The notes under the pieces: generated by a model
Told to the model about the DNA's origin: nothing
Database searches by the model: none
The model's input: only the letters and a program-made list of their open reading frames with translations
Shown here: in pieces, positions 35,801 to 45,786 of the stretch
Position numbering within the stretch: position 1 is the first letter of the stretch
How the letters are laid out: each line of letters begins with the position of its first letter
Position numbers and translations under genes: made by a program
Assembly: GCA_023525975.1 (NCBI GenBank)
Contig: CM042032.1
Span: 70,950,260 to 71,014,259, forward strand
Direction of reading: 5' to 3'
Length of the DNA: 64,000 nt
Source: Smallanthus sonchifolius
Taxonomy: Eukaryota > Streptophyta > Magnoliopsida > Asterales > Asteraceae

Positions 35801-36006
35801 ATTATAGCTGGTGTTTTAAAATTAATGATGTTACATACTCATAGCGACCGGATGGAGGACTTGATGATGTGGGCGGTTGGTCGCCTCGTGGATCTATTAC
35901 GAGCCGCCGGCATCGAGCCACCACCACTACCACCGCCACGTCAGTATCCGGGCGACTCCGGTCAGGATGAGGGCGGGGCGGGTCAGGATGAAGGCGGGGC
36001 TGGTTA
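32816..36006 (+). pseudogene. ATHILA ORF1-type protein remnant, split by solo LTR
   Basis: Coding sequence at 32816-33949 resumes after the LTR at 35841-36006 and ends in a stop. With the LTR removed the last exon-like part continues in frame (rich in Pro, Asp and Gly). The text has in-frame stops (near 33023, 33053, 33062, 33201) and shifts near 33380 and 33650. Motifs typical of the plant ATHILA ORF1 family are readable: RLFDLTF, VVEFLSTF, ISFRIFGQ, REWCT..LFFL.CLLTGRRCALAKC, YFASAYHRQKRGLLYGG. The role of this family is not established; it is known from Athila-group retrotransposons, and here it lies within a TIR element. Homology is moderately sure, function unknown. Confidence 0.7.
33955..35835 (+). 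mobile_element. Solo Gypsy LTR, 1881 bp
   Basis: It starts TGTAACGAACCAAAATCCGG and ends GATGTTACA, flanked by the perfect 5-bp duplication TACTC (33950-33954, 35836-35840). It belongs to the same family as the LTR at 59564-62259. Near the 3' side are four copies of CTCGCGGTACGCGAGG-like palindromes (about 35620-35755). No internal region is present, so it arose by LTR-LTR recombination. Confidence 0.92.
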
Positions 36007-36575
36007 GGTTTAGTTGTTTTTATTTGTATTCAGTTGTTTCTTCTTTTATATATGTAAAAATATTTGGATGTATATATTTAATATTTTGATGTAATGTATA
36101 TAATGTTTTGGTTATTTGTTTGCTTGTAATGTTTAATTTGTTTGTTTGGTTGTAATGGTAAATTATAAATGTACAAATATAATAAATGTTTAAAAAAGAT
36201 AAAAATTATATAAATTAACAAAAAAACATAAAAAATATATAAATTAAAAAAATAACAAACTTATATTAACAAAGTTATATAAATTAAAATAGATAAATAT
36301 AACATAAATTAGAAAAAAAAACCTATACGTGGCGTATAGCCCAATACGCCACGCATAAGCTTCTTAAACCCAAAATCTGACAAGTTTTGAAGCAAAAATA
36401 TAACTCGTGACTCATACGCTGCGTATAGGGCAATACGCCACGTATGAGTCCCAGCCGCCAGATAGGGAATGACACGTGGCATTCTATGTCAGGAGACTAA
36501 ACCCTATAGGGTTGCGGCGTATGCAATTAGTAATATTACGTGTCTCATTAGAATTCCCCTTAATTAAACGAGTTA

Positions 36576-37344
36576 CATATAATAGAAATTATGATATAGT
36601 AATAATATTTCTTTTTCTTCCTAAAATCCTCCTTTTTAATTTAATCAACATTTAGCAAATACATTTAGACATCATAGATGTCTAAAAATATCCACAATAA
36701 AGAAACTCATGAACACTCAAAACCGTGTCTAGTTAACTGTCACATCGAAAAACATTCATTTTTTTAATGTCAGATACGTGAATAAAATAATATAGAGTAA
36801 ATTACTATTTGAGTCCATGAGGTTTGTCAGTTTTAACTATTTAAGTTCCTGCTCTTTTTTTCATCGCTTTGTGGTCTGACTTTTGTTTTTTATAAGCATT
36901 TGAGTCCAGATGACTAACTCTGTTAGATTTACTGTTAAATTTTTTTCTAAAAAAACTAAAATATCCCTTAGAGACTCAAATGGTTAAAAAACTATTTTAC
37001 CCTCCTCTCCTCTTCCTATTCCGTTTATTTGCTTCTTTCGATCTAATTTGAAATCGAATTGTTGTAATTTCATCATAGTTAAGCAAAATTAGTTCCGCTC
37101 GTAGTTCACTTGCTTGCATTCTGATTTCGTTTACTTAATATGATCAATCATTCGATTCTATTCCGTTGTAAATTTCTGTGAATGCTAGGGTTTGTTTTGG
37201 GGAAATTGGGAGGGGGGTGGGTATTTGGGCTGTGAAATATCAAGGTTTGACTAAAAATTGACTTAACATTGTAGCTTATTAAGATTAGTGGAAACAAGGG
37301 GTATTCATGTGAATAACATGTTTTGGTTTACTTATGTTTCGCAG
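36576..37344. other. Intergenic; partial MULE-TIR-like block
   Basis: At about 36790-37010, GTAAATTACTATTTGAGTCC and following words resemble the terminal repeats of the MULE at 51191-52584 in style. No second arm was found, and the rest has no feature. Confidence 0.4.
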
Positions 37345-39785
37345 GTAGAGGTGCACAAAAAAACCGGTTTTTTTGTTTAAACCGGTTTGGAGTAAATTGG
37401 TTCGGGTTAGGCTAAAACCGTCGGTTTGAAACCGGTTTGAAGCTTTCTGGATGTAATCGGGTTGGGGACCGGTTTGTGTGAACCGGTTCGATAAACCGGT
37501 TTGCTCGCTGAAAAAACTAGCAGTTTTCTAACGGCTATATAGCCGTTGGGGTCGATTTTAGCTCTTTTTTTTGCCTTTTTTCACCTATAATTCACTATAA
37601 ATAGGTGGGGGTGTTTAGGTTTGATCACACCTATTTCTACACTCTCTAATCTCTAAAACCGCTCTTTAAACCCTAAAAAACGCTCTCTAAACTCTAAAAA
37701 AAAAGCATGGCAAGTTTTGGTGTTGGTGGTTCCTCAAACGAAGTTACCGTTGTGGAAATTCGAGCAACAACGAGAAATCCGGCAATTTGATGCAGTTACG
37801 ATCTATGTTTCTTGTCAAACGGGAAGGAACGTGTTCGGTGCAAGATGTGTGGTGCGTTTTTGGGGAAAGATTCAAACACTAGTTTGAAAACGCATATGGA
37901 AAAATCTTGCCCGTCCTTGAAGGGAATTCCAAGTGAAGGTCAAGCCTCGATGACAAGCGAAGGAGGAATTTGAAACTTTGATCCAAATATTGTTCGAGAT
38001 CGAATGGCGAGGTTAGTGATTCAAGAAGGATTGCCGTTCAACCACTTTGACAATCCGCGCTTGATAAGGATGATTCAAGAAACACTCCAACCACGTTATC
38101 ATCAAGTAAGTCGCACAACCCTTAGACGAGATTGTATATAAATGTGGAAAAAAACAAAAAAAGAATTAATTTTGGGTTTTGAAAATTTGGAAATCGGTGT
38201 AAACTTAACCACCGATGTTTGGTCGGCTCCACATGGTATTCCCGATTCGTACCTTTGCATTACCACGCATTGGGTTGATCCTAATACGTGGCAAATGATG
38301 AAGCGTACAATCGCTTTTGACTTGTTTGAATATTCACACACCGGCGAAAATTTATTTTATATATTGGATGGTGTTATAACCGAATTTAAATTACAAAATA
38401 AACTTTTTTCAATGTCTTTTGATGATGCATCTAATAATACAAATGCGGTTCAAAAACTAAAAATTAAATATAAACCGGTTTGCAACGACGTTTTTTTCCA
38501 TAGTCGATGTGTCGCACACATCATTAACTTGGCGGTGCAAGTCGGGCTTGCAATTGAAGAGGTTTCAAACTTAACATATACGTTTCGACTAATGCTTAAA
38601 GATATTTTTAGTAACAAAAAAAGATACCATGATTATATTAGATTTTGTCGTGAAACGAATAATCTTTGCTTAGGTCCGAATTGGGACGTCGAGACAAGAT
38701 GTAACTCGACTTATACTATGTTTTATAGCGCTTTACGACAAAGAGAAACTTTAGAACTATTTCATGAAATGCTTGCCTCAAAACCTCGTCGTAAAATTCT
38801 AAAGTTTCCTTTTACGAGTTGGGACATTTTAAAAGACGTAACCAAATTGCTTGAAGTTTTCAAAACCGCCACCACTTTTTTATCCGGTGTTTATTATCAC
38901 ACAAGTCCATTAACTCTAAAACAAATATATTTAATGGCTAACAAGTTGTATGAACTTGAAAATAAAGCCCTCTTTTTACACAAATGATAGAACCGATGAA
39001 AGAAAAATTAGTGATATATTTTAAAGAAGTGTCTCCCGTTATAACTTGTGCCGCGCGTTAAACCCTATCATAAATGTTTACGGGGTTGAAACTTTGATTG
39101 ATAGAGTTACTTACGCTTTGAATTTGGATAGTGAGGACATCCATTTTGCACAAGTCACAAAAACATATTTTAACAAATGTTTCCAAGATTTATTTGATGT
39201 TTATTTACATAAATATGGTACAACTCCGACTCCACATGATACAATGGGTACATCATCAAGTGGTAGCTCGAGAGATGTTAATTTGAATTTATAAAATGAA
39301 ATGTTAAATGAATTTAGTAAACGGGCTCGAGGTACCACCCCGAGTAGCGAACTCGAAAGGTATATTGGCACAAACTTTTTAGCGTTTATGCCTCTTACCG
39401 TTTTTGAGGAGTTTGATATTTTGGCTTGGTGGAAAAAAACGAAGCTTCGTTTCCGATTCTTTCCGCCATGACCTGTGACGTACTAACCGTCCAAGCTTTC
39501 ACGGTAGCTTCGGATTTTTTTTTCTTTTAGTGGCAGGGTCTTATCGATACGAAGGACTAGACTCACCCCCTGGCGATGGAAATGTGCATTTGCTTGAAGG
39601 GCCATTTGGATGCGATGGATAGGATACAAGACCAAACTTCTCTCGAAGACGAAATTCAAGCCGAAGAAATCACACACAACAACGAGGTTGATCTTGGAAT
39701 ATCCAAACCAGTCACCGATGAAGAACTAGCCGAAGATGCAAGGCTACGAAGCTCCAGTTCCGAAGACAACGCACAAGAATAATCA
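37345..39785 (+). pseudogene. hAT transposase (Ac/RICESLEEPER-type), broken
   Basis: The left end reads TAGAGGTGCACAAAAAAACC with ACCGGTTT subterminal repeats, matching hAT ends. Coding begins at 37707 with a BED-type zinc finger (RCKMCGAFLGKDSNTSLKTH), followed by the DUF4413/RNase H-like core at 38142-38987 (TTDVWSAPHG, SMSFDDASNN, HSRCVAHIINLAV) and the C-terminal dimerisation region (LERYIGTNFLAF...DILAWW, about 39350-39435; SGRVLSIRRTRLTP near 39535). Stops at about 37788, 37972, 38140 and 38985 and several frameshifts make it inactive. The right terminus is missing; Helitron-linked sequence starts near 39902. Confidence 0.88.
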
Positions 39786-39901
39786 ATCAATATTCCAAAA
39801 AATAAAAATATATATTCTCATTTGTAATGTTTTAGAATTTTATAATTTTATCTTGTCATGTTTTTTAATTTCTGAACTTTCCAAATATTAATAAACGTCG
39901 A

Positions 39902-40124
39902 ACTTATATATTACATATTTATCCAATTTATTTAAAATAACTTATTTTATTACCATTTTATCTTTAATAAACTAATTAAAATACTATTTACATATATATC
40001 CTTCCTAAATATTTGTGAGGGGCAATTAGGTAATTTTAAGTTAATTGGGGAAATATGTAATTAAAGTTAGGGGTTGGGTATATATGTAATTTAGAAGTTT
40101 AATAGAGGGAAATATGTAAAAAAC
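39902..40124. repeat. TACATATTT-rich block shared with 23101-23336
   Basis: Reverse complement of the block beside Helitron A copy 1, in the same relative position. It separates the hAT remnant from Helitron A copy 2. Confidence 0.7.
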
Positions 40125-40554
40125 CTATATAATAAATAAAGGTTTTTTCATGCCACGTGTCGCTTCCATATTCATTCTGATAATTTTTTTTCAGTCTCTC
40201 TATCTTATTAAATGCACCTCCATTTTTTAATAATAAAATATTTTTAAAGAAAATATTAATTATATTAATAAAACACATTTATTTTAAATTATCCCTTATT
40301 ATAAGAAACTTTAAAATCTAATTATGTAACTTTTATTTTCAATCAAATAATAAATGAAAATCAAATTATATTAAATAGTACTTAACGTATTTTCGAAACT
40401 CAATTATATATTAATCTTTTTAAATATTTTGAATTTTGTTTTCTATCATTAGTATATGATACATTTTTACACCTGTAAATATATACATAAAGATTTAAGA
40501 ATTTTATTTATTGATATTTTTCACCCCGTCTGTAATGCACGGGATCTAAGCTAG
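40125..40554 (+). mobile_element. Helitron, family A copy 2
   Basis: The 5' side has CTATATAATAAATAAAGG; the 3' end has a decayed hairpin (CCGTCTGTAATGCACGGG) then CTAG at 40551-40554 followed by T. 430 bp, non-coding. Confidence 0.8.
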
Positions 40555-40579
40555 TAATAAAATAAAAAAAGAGAAACTT

Positions 40580-40720
40580 TTTTGAAACCAAGGTTCACTT
40601 TGAAAGTAGCTTCTCTATTTTTTTGGGATGGAGGTAAGACTTATCGCCGTCTCATCCTTACCAGACCCTACTTTATGAGTAAAATTTTATTGTGTATGTT
40701 TGCTTGTTAGAATAAAATAC
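40580..40720 (+). mobile_element. RTE-type LINE 3' tail fragment
   Basis: It contains AGTAGCTTCTCTATTTTTTT and TACCAGACCCTACTTTATG, matching the 3' UTR of the RTE element (44850-44930). It is 5' truncated, without coding sequence. Confidence 0.65.
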
Positions 40721-40765
40721 ACCTTGTAGTTTTTCTTTTTGACATGATAAGAAATTAATAATACA

Positions 40766-41108
40766 GCCAAAGAGGTTATGGTGTAGTGGTTGAGGTAAGG
40801 CCCGAAGTCCCAAGGGACCCGGGTTCGATCCCTGCCACCACCATTAATTTCTACGGCATCGCAAATGAGGCCTAGCTCTTAGATTGATGCGCTAGGGTTT
40901 TACCCACGTCGATCCAGAGTTCGAGCCTCGGCTCTCCCTCAAGCCCGGAAGGGATTGTATTAGGTGGGGTTTTTCCTTGAAAGCTCTCCAACTCTGACTC
41001 CAAGCAGGCCCGATTAACACAACATATTGGCCGAAGTTGGACGAACCTCTCCCATATGACGGGAGGTTGCGACGTCACAACATTCAATGTTCGTCTTTCA
41101 AAAAAAAA
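40766..41108 (+). mobile_element. tRNA-derived SINE
   Basis: A box TATGGTGTAGTGG (40777-40789) and B box GGGTTCGATCCC (40821-40832) at tRNA-like spacing, a unique body with a CTC-rich part and a short A tract at about 41100-41108. The first 80 bases resemble a tRNA but do not give a clean cloverleaf. Confidence 0.75.
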
Positions 41109-41237
41109 TTCAGAATACAACAAGTAACAACACAATACACAAGTTTTATGATGGGACAACTTGCAAGTTGGTGAATAGATTAGGGACTATAAATGCAAGT
41201 TACAATAAAATGAAAGCGACGGCTAGGGTTTGAGAAA

Positions 41238-41448
41238 GGGGTTGGCTATTTGGACATCCTTTGATTTTATTGGCTAGTGCTAATGATTGGGTGGTAATTA
41301 ATGAACTCTATGCGAGTAGTATAGCCCTATACGGGCAGTATAGGATGTGCATTTAATGCTGATGAAACTCTATACGGGTAGTATAGCCCTATACGGGCGT
41401 TTAAGGGATGTCCAACTAATTTTCAGGTGTGTCCAAATAAGATCACCC
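41238..41448. mobile_element. 211-bp MITE with 8-bp TSD
   Basis: Flanked by the perfect duplication TTGAGAAA (41230-41237, 41449-41456). Inverted ends GGGGTTGGCTATTTGGACA and, right end inverted, GGGTGATCTTATTTGGACA. The interior has CTATACGGG...AGTATAG palindromes similar in style to the 31691-36575 element. The paralogous site at about 53900 is empty. Confidence 0.85.
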
Positions 41449-41609
41449 TTGAGAAATTGCCAACTACCCACCTTGTTAAATAGCATCATAATTCCACGGA
41501 TAATAACATCTGAAAAATAATTTGTTTGCGATTGGGGCGGCTCTTAAAGCTTAGAAAAGCGTAATCAGTAGGGATTTATTTTTCCGATTCATGATGTTTT
41601 TCTAGTTTT

Positions 41610-44600
41610 GCTTAACTGTGGTTAAAATTAAAATAAATATTCTATTTGCGTAACTGTGGTTAAAATAAAAATAAATACATCTTGTGTATTATTTCAAACA
41701 TAGACGGTAGGTGGAATAATGTCTCCTTGAGATCATGTTCAGGGGAGAGGGGTGCATCTAGTGCTAACCATAAGGGATATAGGTTACGTTTGGCATCTTG
41801 GAATGTAGGAAGCCTAACTAGTAAGTTGTTAGAGTTAGTAGACGTGCTTAGAAAACATAGGATTCAGGTAGCTTGCCTTCAGGAGACTAGGTGGAAGGGT
41901 CAAGGGGGGGGGGGGGTGAGTGTAATGGCTACAAACTGTTGCATTCTGGTTGCGATGGAACAAAAAATGGGGTGGGTTTTCTAGTTGCTAAAGAACTGCA
42001 CGGTAATGTGGTGGAAGTGAAAAGATATAATGATAGGATCATGGTGTTGAGAGTAGTACTTGGTGAGGAAGTTGTGGCAATTGTTAGCGCTTATGCACCA
42101 CATGTAGGTCTAGGAGACCAAGAAAGGAGAGATTTTTGGGGTAGTTTAGACGGAGTAATGAGGTCATTACCTAGACAGGAGAAAATATGCTTAGGAGGTG
42201 ATTTTAATGGTCACGTTGGTAAGGAGAGTGATGGTTTTCCGATGGTTCATGGAGGTTTTGGTTATGGTGTTAGAAACGATAATGGTAGGGAGCTTCTTGA
42301 CTTTGCGCTTGCGCATGATCTTGGTATTATAAACACGTTCTTTATAAAGAGGGAATCACATTTGATTACTTTTAATAGCGGGGGGCGCAACACGCAGATC
42401 GACTATTTCCTGATGAGACAAGGGGATCGCAATTGGTGGAAGGATTGCAAGGTAATTCCAGGAGAGTCAGTAGCGACCCAACATCGTCTGTTGGTGGCCG
42501 ATTTTACCTTGAGAAAAAGGGTGGCGGAGAGGAGAAGAAAAAATAAACCAAGGATCAGATGGGGGAATTTGAAGGACGAAAACATCAATTTGTTTAAAGA
42601 TAAAGTCATGGCGATGAACACAAATACTAAGGATGGCGACACAAACCAGATGTGGGTAGCTATGGCAACCACTGTTACGCAGGCAGCAAAGGAAACCCTC
42701 GGAGTCACATTGGGAGCAACAAGAGGACATCAGGAGTCTTGGTGGTGGAATGAGGAGGTGCGGAGCAAGATAAAGGACAAGCAACAACGCTTTAAAGAGA
42801 TGTTGCAGTGCAGTAATGGAGAGGAGATAATGACACTACGGGAGAACTATAGACATGCAAAGAGGGAAGCTAAAAAGGCAGTGAGTGAGGCAAAGAATTT
42901 TGCCTATGAAACGATGTATAGAAAACTAGACACCAAGGAAGGGGAGCATCATATGTTTAAGATTGTCAAAAATAGGGAGCGTAGGAGACAAGATCTTGGG
43001 GTCGTGAAGTTTATCAAGGAAGATGATGGAAGAGTTTTGGTAAAGGGACGAGACATCAAGATGAGATGGCAAAACTATTTCTACACCCTTTTCAACAGTT
43101 GTAGACCAAGTCTAGCCATAACGGAGAATCCCACTACTCAATCCAGTCAACGAAATAATTGTTATTGCCGAAATATCACACAGGAAGAAGTGAGGAGTGC
43201 TCTTAAGAAGATGGGAAGAGCTAAGGCAGTCGGTCCAGACAACATACCCATTGAAGCGTGGAAGTGTATGGGAGAGGAAGGCGTTCAGTGGTTGACAAGA
43301 CTGTTCAACAATATCTTCAAAACCGGGAAGATGCCAGATCAGTGGAGGCGTAGTGTCTTAGTACCCCTATATAAAAACAAAGGAGATGCTCAATGTTGTG
43401 CTAACTACAGGGGGATTAAGCTCCTATGTCATACAATGAAATTATGGGAAAGAGTTATAGATACAAGGATTAGACGACAAACCCAGGTTACAGCAAACCA
43501 ATTTGGGTTCATGCCAGGCCGGTCCACTACCGAGGCGATACACATTTTAAGAAGATTAATGGAAAAGTACAGAGAGAAGAAACATGATTTACATATGGTG
43601 TTCATCGATCTTGAAAATGCGTACGATAGTGTGCCTAGAAGATTGATCTGGGAAAGTCTGGAGGGAAGAGGGATCCCTAGTAAATATATTGAGGCAATTA
43701 GGGATATGTATCATGAGGCTAAGACATGCGTCCGAGCACCCGTGGGGGATACAGACTTTTTTCCGGTGGAAGTGGGAGTTCACCAGGGGTCGGCACTAAG
43801 CCCCTTTCTCTTTGCAGTAGTTTTGGATGAGTTGTCAAAGTCGATTCAAGATGCAATTCCATGGTGCATGCTTTTTGCTGATGATATCGTGTTGATTGCA
43901 GAAAGTAAAGAGAAATTGAACAACAGACTAGAGGAATGGAGAACAGTCTTAGAGCACAAAGGTTTCAAGATAAGCCGATCTAAAACCGAGTACCTTCACT
44001 GCAACTTTAGTGGTGCAAACGTCGACGAGGAGACCCAGATTTCTATTGAAGGTGGGGTTGTCCCTAAGACACTGAAGTTCAAGTATCTAGGATCTGTCAT
44101 CCAGAGTAACGGGGACATCGACAATGATGTAGTCCATCGGGTGCAGGCTGGTTGGTGTAAATGGAGAGCGGCCTCAGGTGTTTTGTGCGACAAGAGGTTC
44201 CCAATAGGGTTAAAGGGTAAATTTTATAGGGTAGCAGTTCGCCCAGCGATGCTATATGGAACCGAGTGTTGGGCCATCAAGAAGACACAAGCTCGAAAAA
44301 TGGATGTAGCTGAGATGAGGATGTTGAGGTGGATGTGTGGACACACAAGAAAGGACCGAATAAGAAATGAAGTTGTTCGGAAGAGATTGGGAGTCACATG
44401 TATCTCAGATAAGATAAGAGAAGGAAGATTGAGATGGTTTGGACATGTCAAGAGGAGACAGAGCACAGATCCAGTGAGAACGGTGGAAACTCTCGTTGTA
44501 GAGGGGAAAAGGAGCAGGGGGAGACCGAAATTAACGTGGGATGAGAGGATTAGGCTTGATTTGTTAGATTTACACCTCTCAGAGGACATGATCAATGATA

Positions 44601-44973
44601 GGATTTCATGGAGACGCCGTATTAAGGTTTTAGGATGAGTGACCCGTTGTGTGGGAGAGTAGAGTTGTTTAGCAAAGATTTTGCGTATGTCTTGTTTCTT
44701 GTAGGTGTGTTGTGTTTCTTGTGACTAATATACTGTAGTCATACACTGCTAATTGTTAGATTACTGTTAGATTTATTTTACTTTACTACTCATTAATTTT
44801 ATTTATATTTTTATCTTTTTCTTTTCCATGGAGCCGGGGGTCTAAACGGGAGCAGCCTCTCTATCCTTTGGGATAGGGGTAAGGTTTGCCCTCATCACAC
44901 CCTCCCCAGACCCTACTAATAGCGTTAGCTATGTGTGGGATTATACTGGGTACGTTTGGTTTGGTTTGGTTTG
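41610..44973 (+). mobile_element. RTE-clade LINE, near full length
   Basis: Flanked by the 17-bp duplication GATGTTTTTCTAGTTTT (41593-41609, 44974-44990). The 3' end carries a TTGGT-type short repeat (44954-44973) in place of poly-A, typical of RTE LINEs. The 5' end has a 25-base direct repeat (41614 and 41650) beginning AACTGTGGTTAAAAT. The paralogous locus near 54050 lacks the insertion. Confidence 0.92.
41740..44638 (+). pseudogene. RTE endonuclease/reverse transcriptase ORF with G-run frameshift
   Basis: The main frame (41891-44638) is open for 915 codons. The endonuclease starts upstream in another frame (RLASWNVGSLTSK, CLQETRWKG) and crosses a G13 run at 41904-41916 that causes the shift; its later motifs (GGDFNGHVG, NTFF, QIDYFL) are in the main frame. 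The reverse transcriptase follows: RAVGPDNIP-like RAKAVGPDNIPIEAW, PLYKNKGD, NQFGFMPGRSTTEAI, FIDLENAYDSVPR, GVHQGSALSPFLF and the catalytic FADD at residues 662-665. The C-terminus has KYLGS and RWFGHV motifs. The enzyme nicks target DNA and copies its RNA there. Apart from the G run it looks intact, so the element is young; the original start codon is unclear. Confidence 0.9.
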
Positions 44974-45786
44974 GATGTTTTTCTAGTTTTAAGAATAGCC
45001 TACACTCGTAATCCACTCATATCCTGTCGTTGATGACAATCGTTGGTCAAAATATTTCCGTATGTGTGTTAACTTGTTATTTTTTAGGGTTTTCATCCGT
45101 AAGTTTCTGGATCTTGGTTTTTTTCTGTTTTTTATTTTTATTTTCTTGCTGTTTTATACAACTAACTTGTTTACAGAAGTAGACTAGATCTGGGTTTCCG
45201 AAATCGAAACGGTTGCAATTTTTCATAAAAAAAATTGGTCTGGAACTCAGGCGGGCGGTCAGGGGTCGCCTGTGAGAGTCCGGGATTCATCGGTGGGCGG
45301 AAAGGAAGTCCACAAGGGGCAGGCTTGTCAAATCTAGATTATTTTTATTTTTTTGTTTATTTATATTTTTTGGTTTTATTATAAGTCTTTTATAATTTCT
45401 TTTTATATTTTATATGCGTTTAGAGAGTTTTTTTTTCCTTAAATGGTGTAGTTACAAAATTTATTTACTAAAATAGTGTAGTTACAAAAATATTTATTAA
45501 AATAGTGAAAAACTAATTGCTCTTTTATTTCGTAGTTTTCAAAACTAATTGCTCTTTTAATATGTATTTGACATTCTCTCTCCTCTTGGTCTTCAGTTTC
45601 TTCCCCACCTTCAAACTCCACTTCTTCTCCGATCAACATCCTCATTTGGACCAAAAAGCCAAACTATAATTATAAGTAAACTTAAATAGAAGTGTTGGTG
45701 GGTTTCCCATTGACATTTCTATTAAAAAGGTTGTTAAATAAGTTTGTTTTCATTACTAAACACAAAGAATGTGTTAAGAGGAGATG

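Larger units (their letters stand above)
31691..36575. mobile_element. TIR transposon with arrays of a CTATACGnnnCGTATAG palindrome
   Basis: Both ends carry TTTAATTAAGGGGA and, after small differences, CTAATG(G/A)GACACG in inverted orientation (about 34 bp). Inside each end lie multiple copies of a 17-bp palindrome of the form CTATACGnnnCGTATAG, often in back-to-back pairs: about twelve at 31725-32400 and about five at 36320-36520. This is the usual layout of transposase-binding subterminal repeats. The interior holds an AT-rich minisatellite, a decayed ATHILA-type ORF and a solo LTR. No transposase is recognised. The target-site duplication is masked by the palindromic TTAATTAA at both edges. 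Confidence 0.7.
41109..45424. repeat. Segmental duplication copy 1 (partner 53815-54360)
   Basis: After removing the MITE and LINE inside it, 41145-41609 plus 44991-45420 aligns to 53815-54360 (shared TAGATTAGGGACTAT, ACCCACCTTGTTAAATAGCA, CGGCTCTTAAAGCTTAGAAAA, CCTACACTCGTAA). No gene is recognised in either copy. Confidence 0.75.

Noticed and set aside
40777..40845. Possible tRNA gene
   Set aside because: A and B boxes are good, but the stems do not pair as a cloverleaf and a SINE body with an A tract follows.
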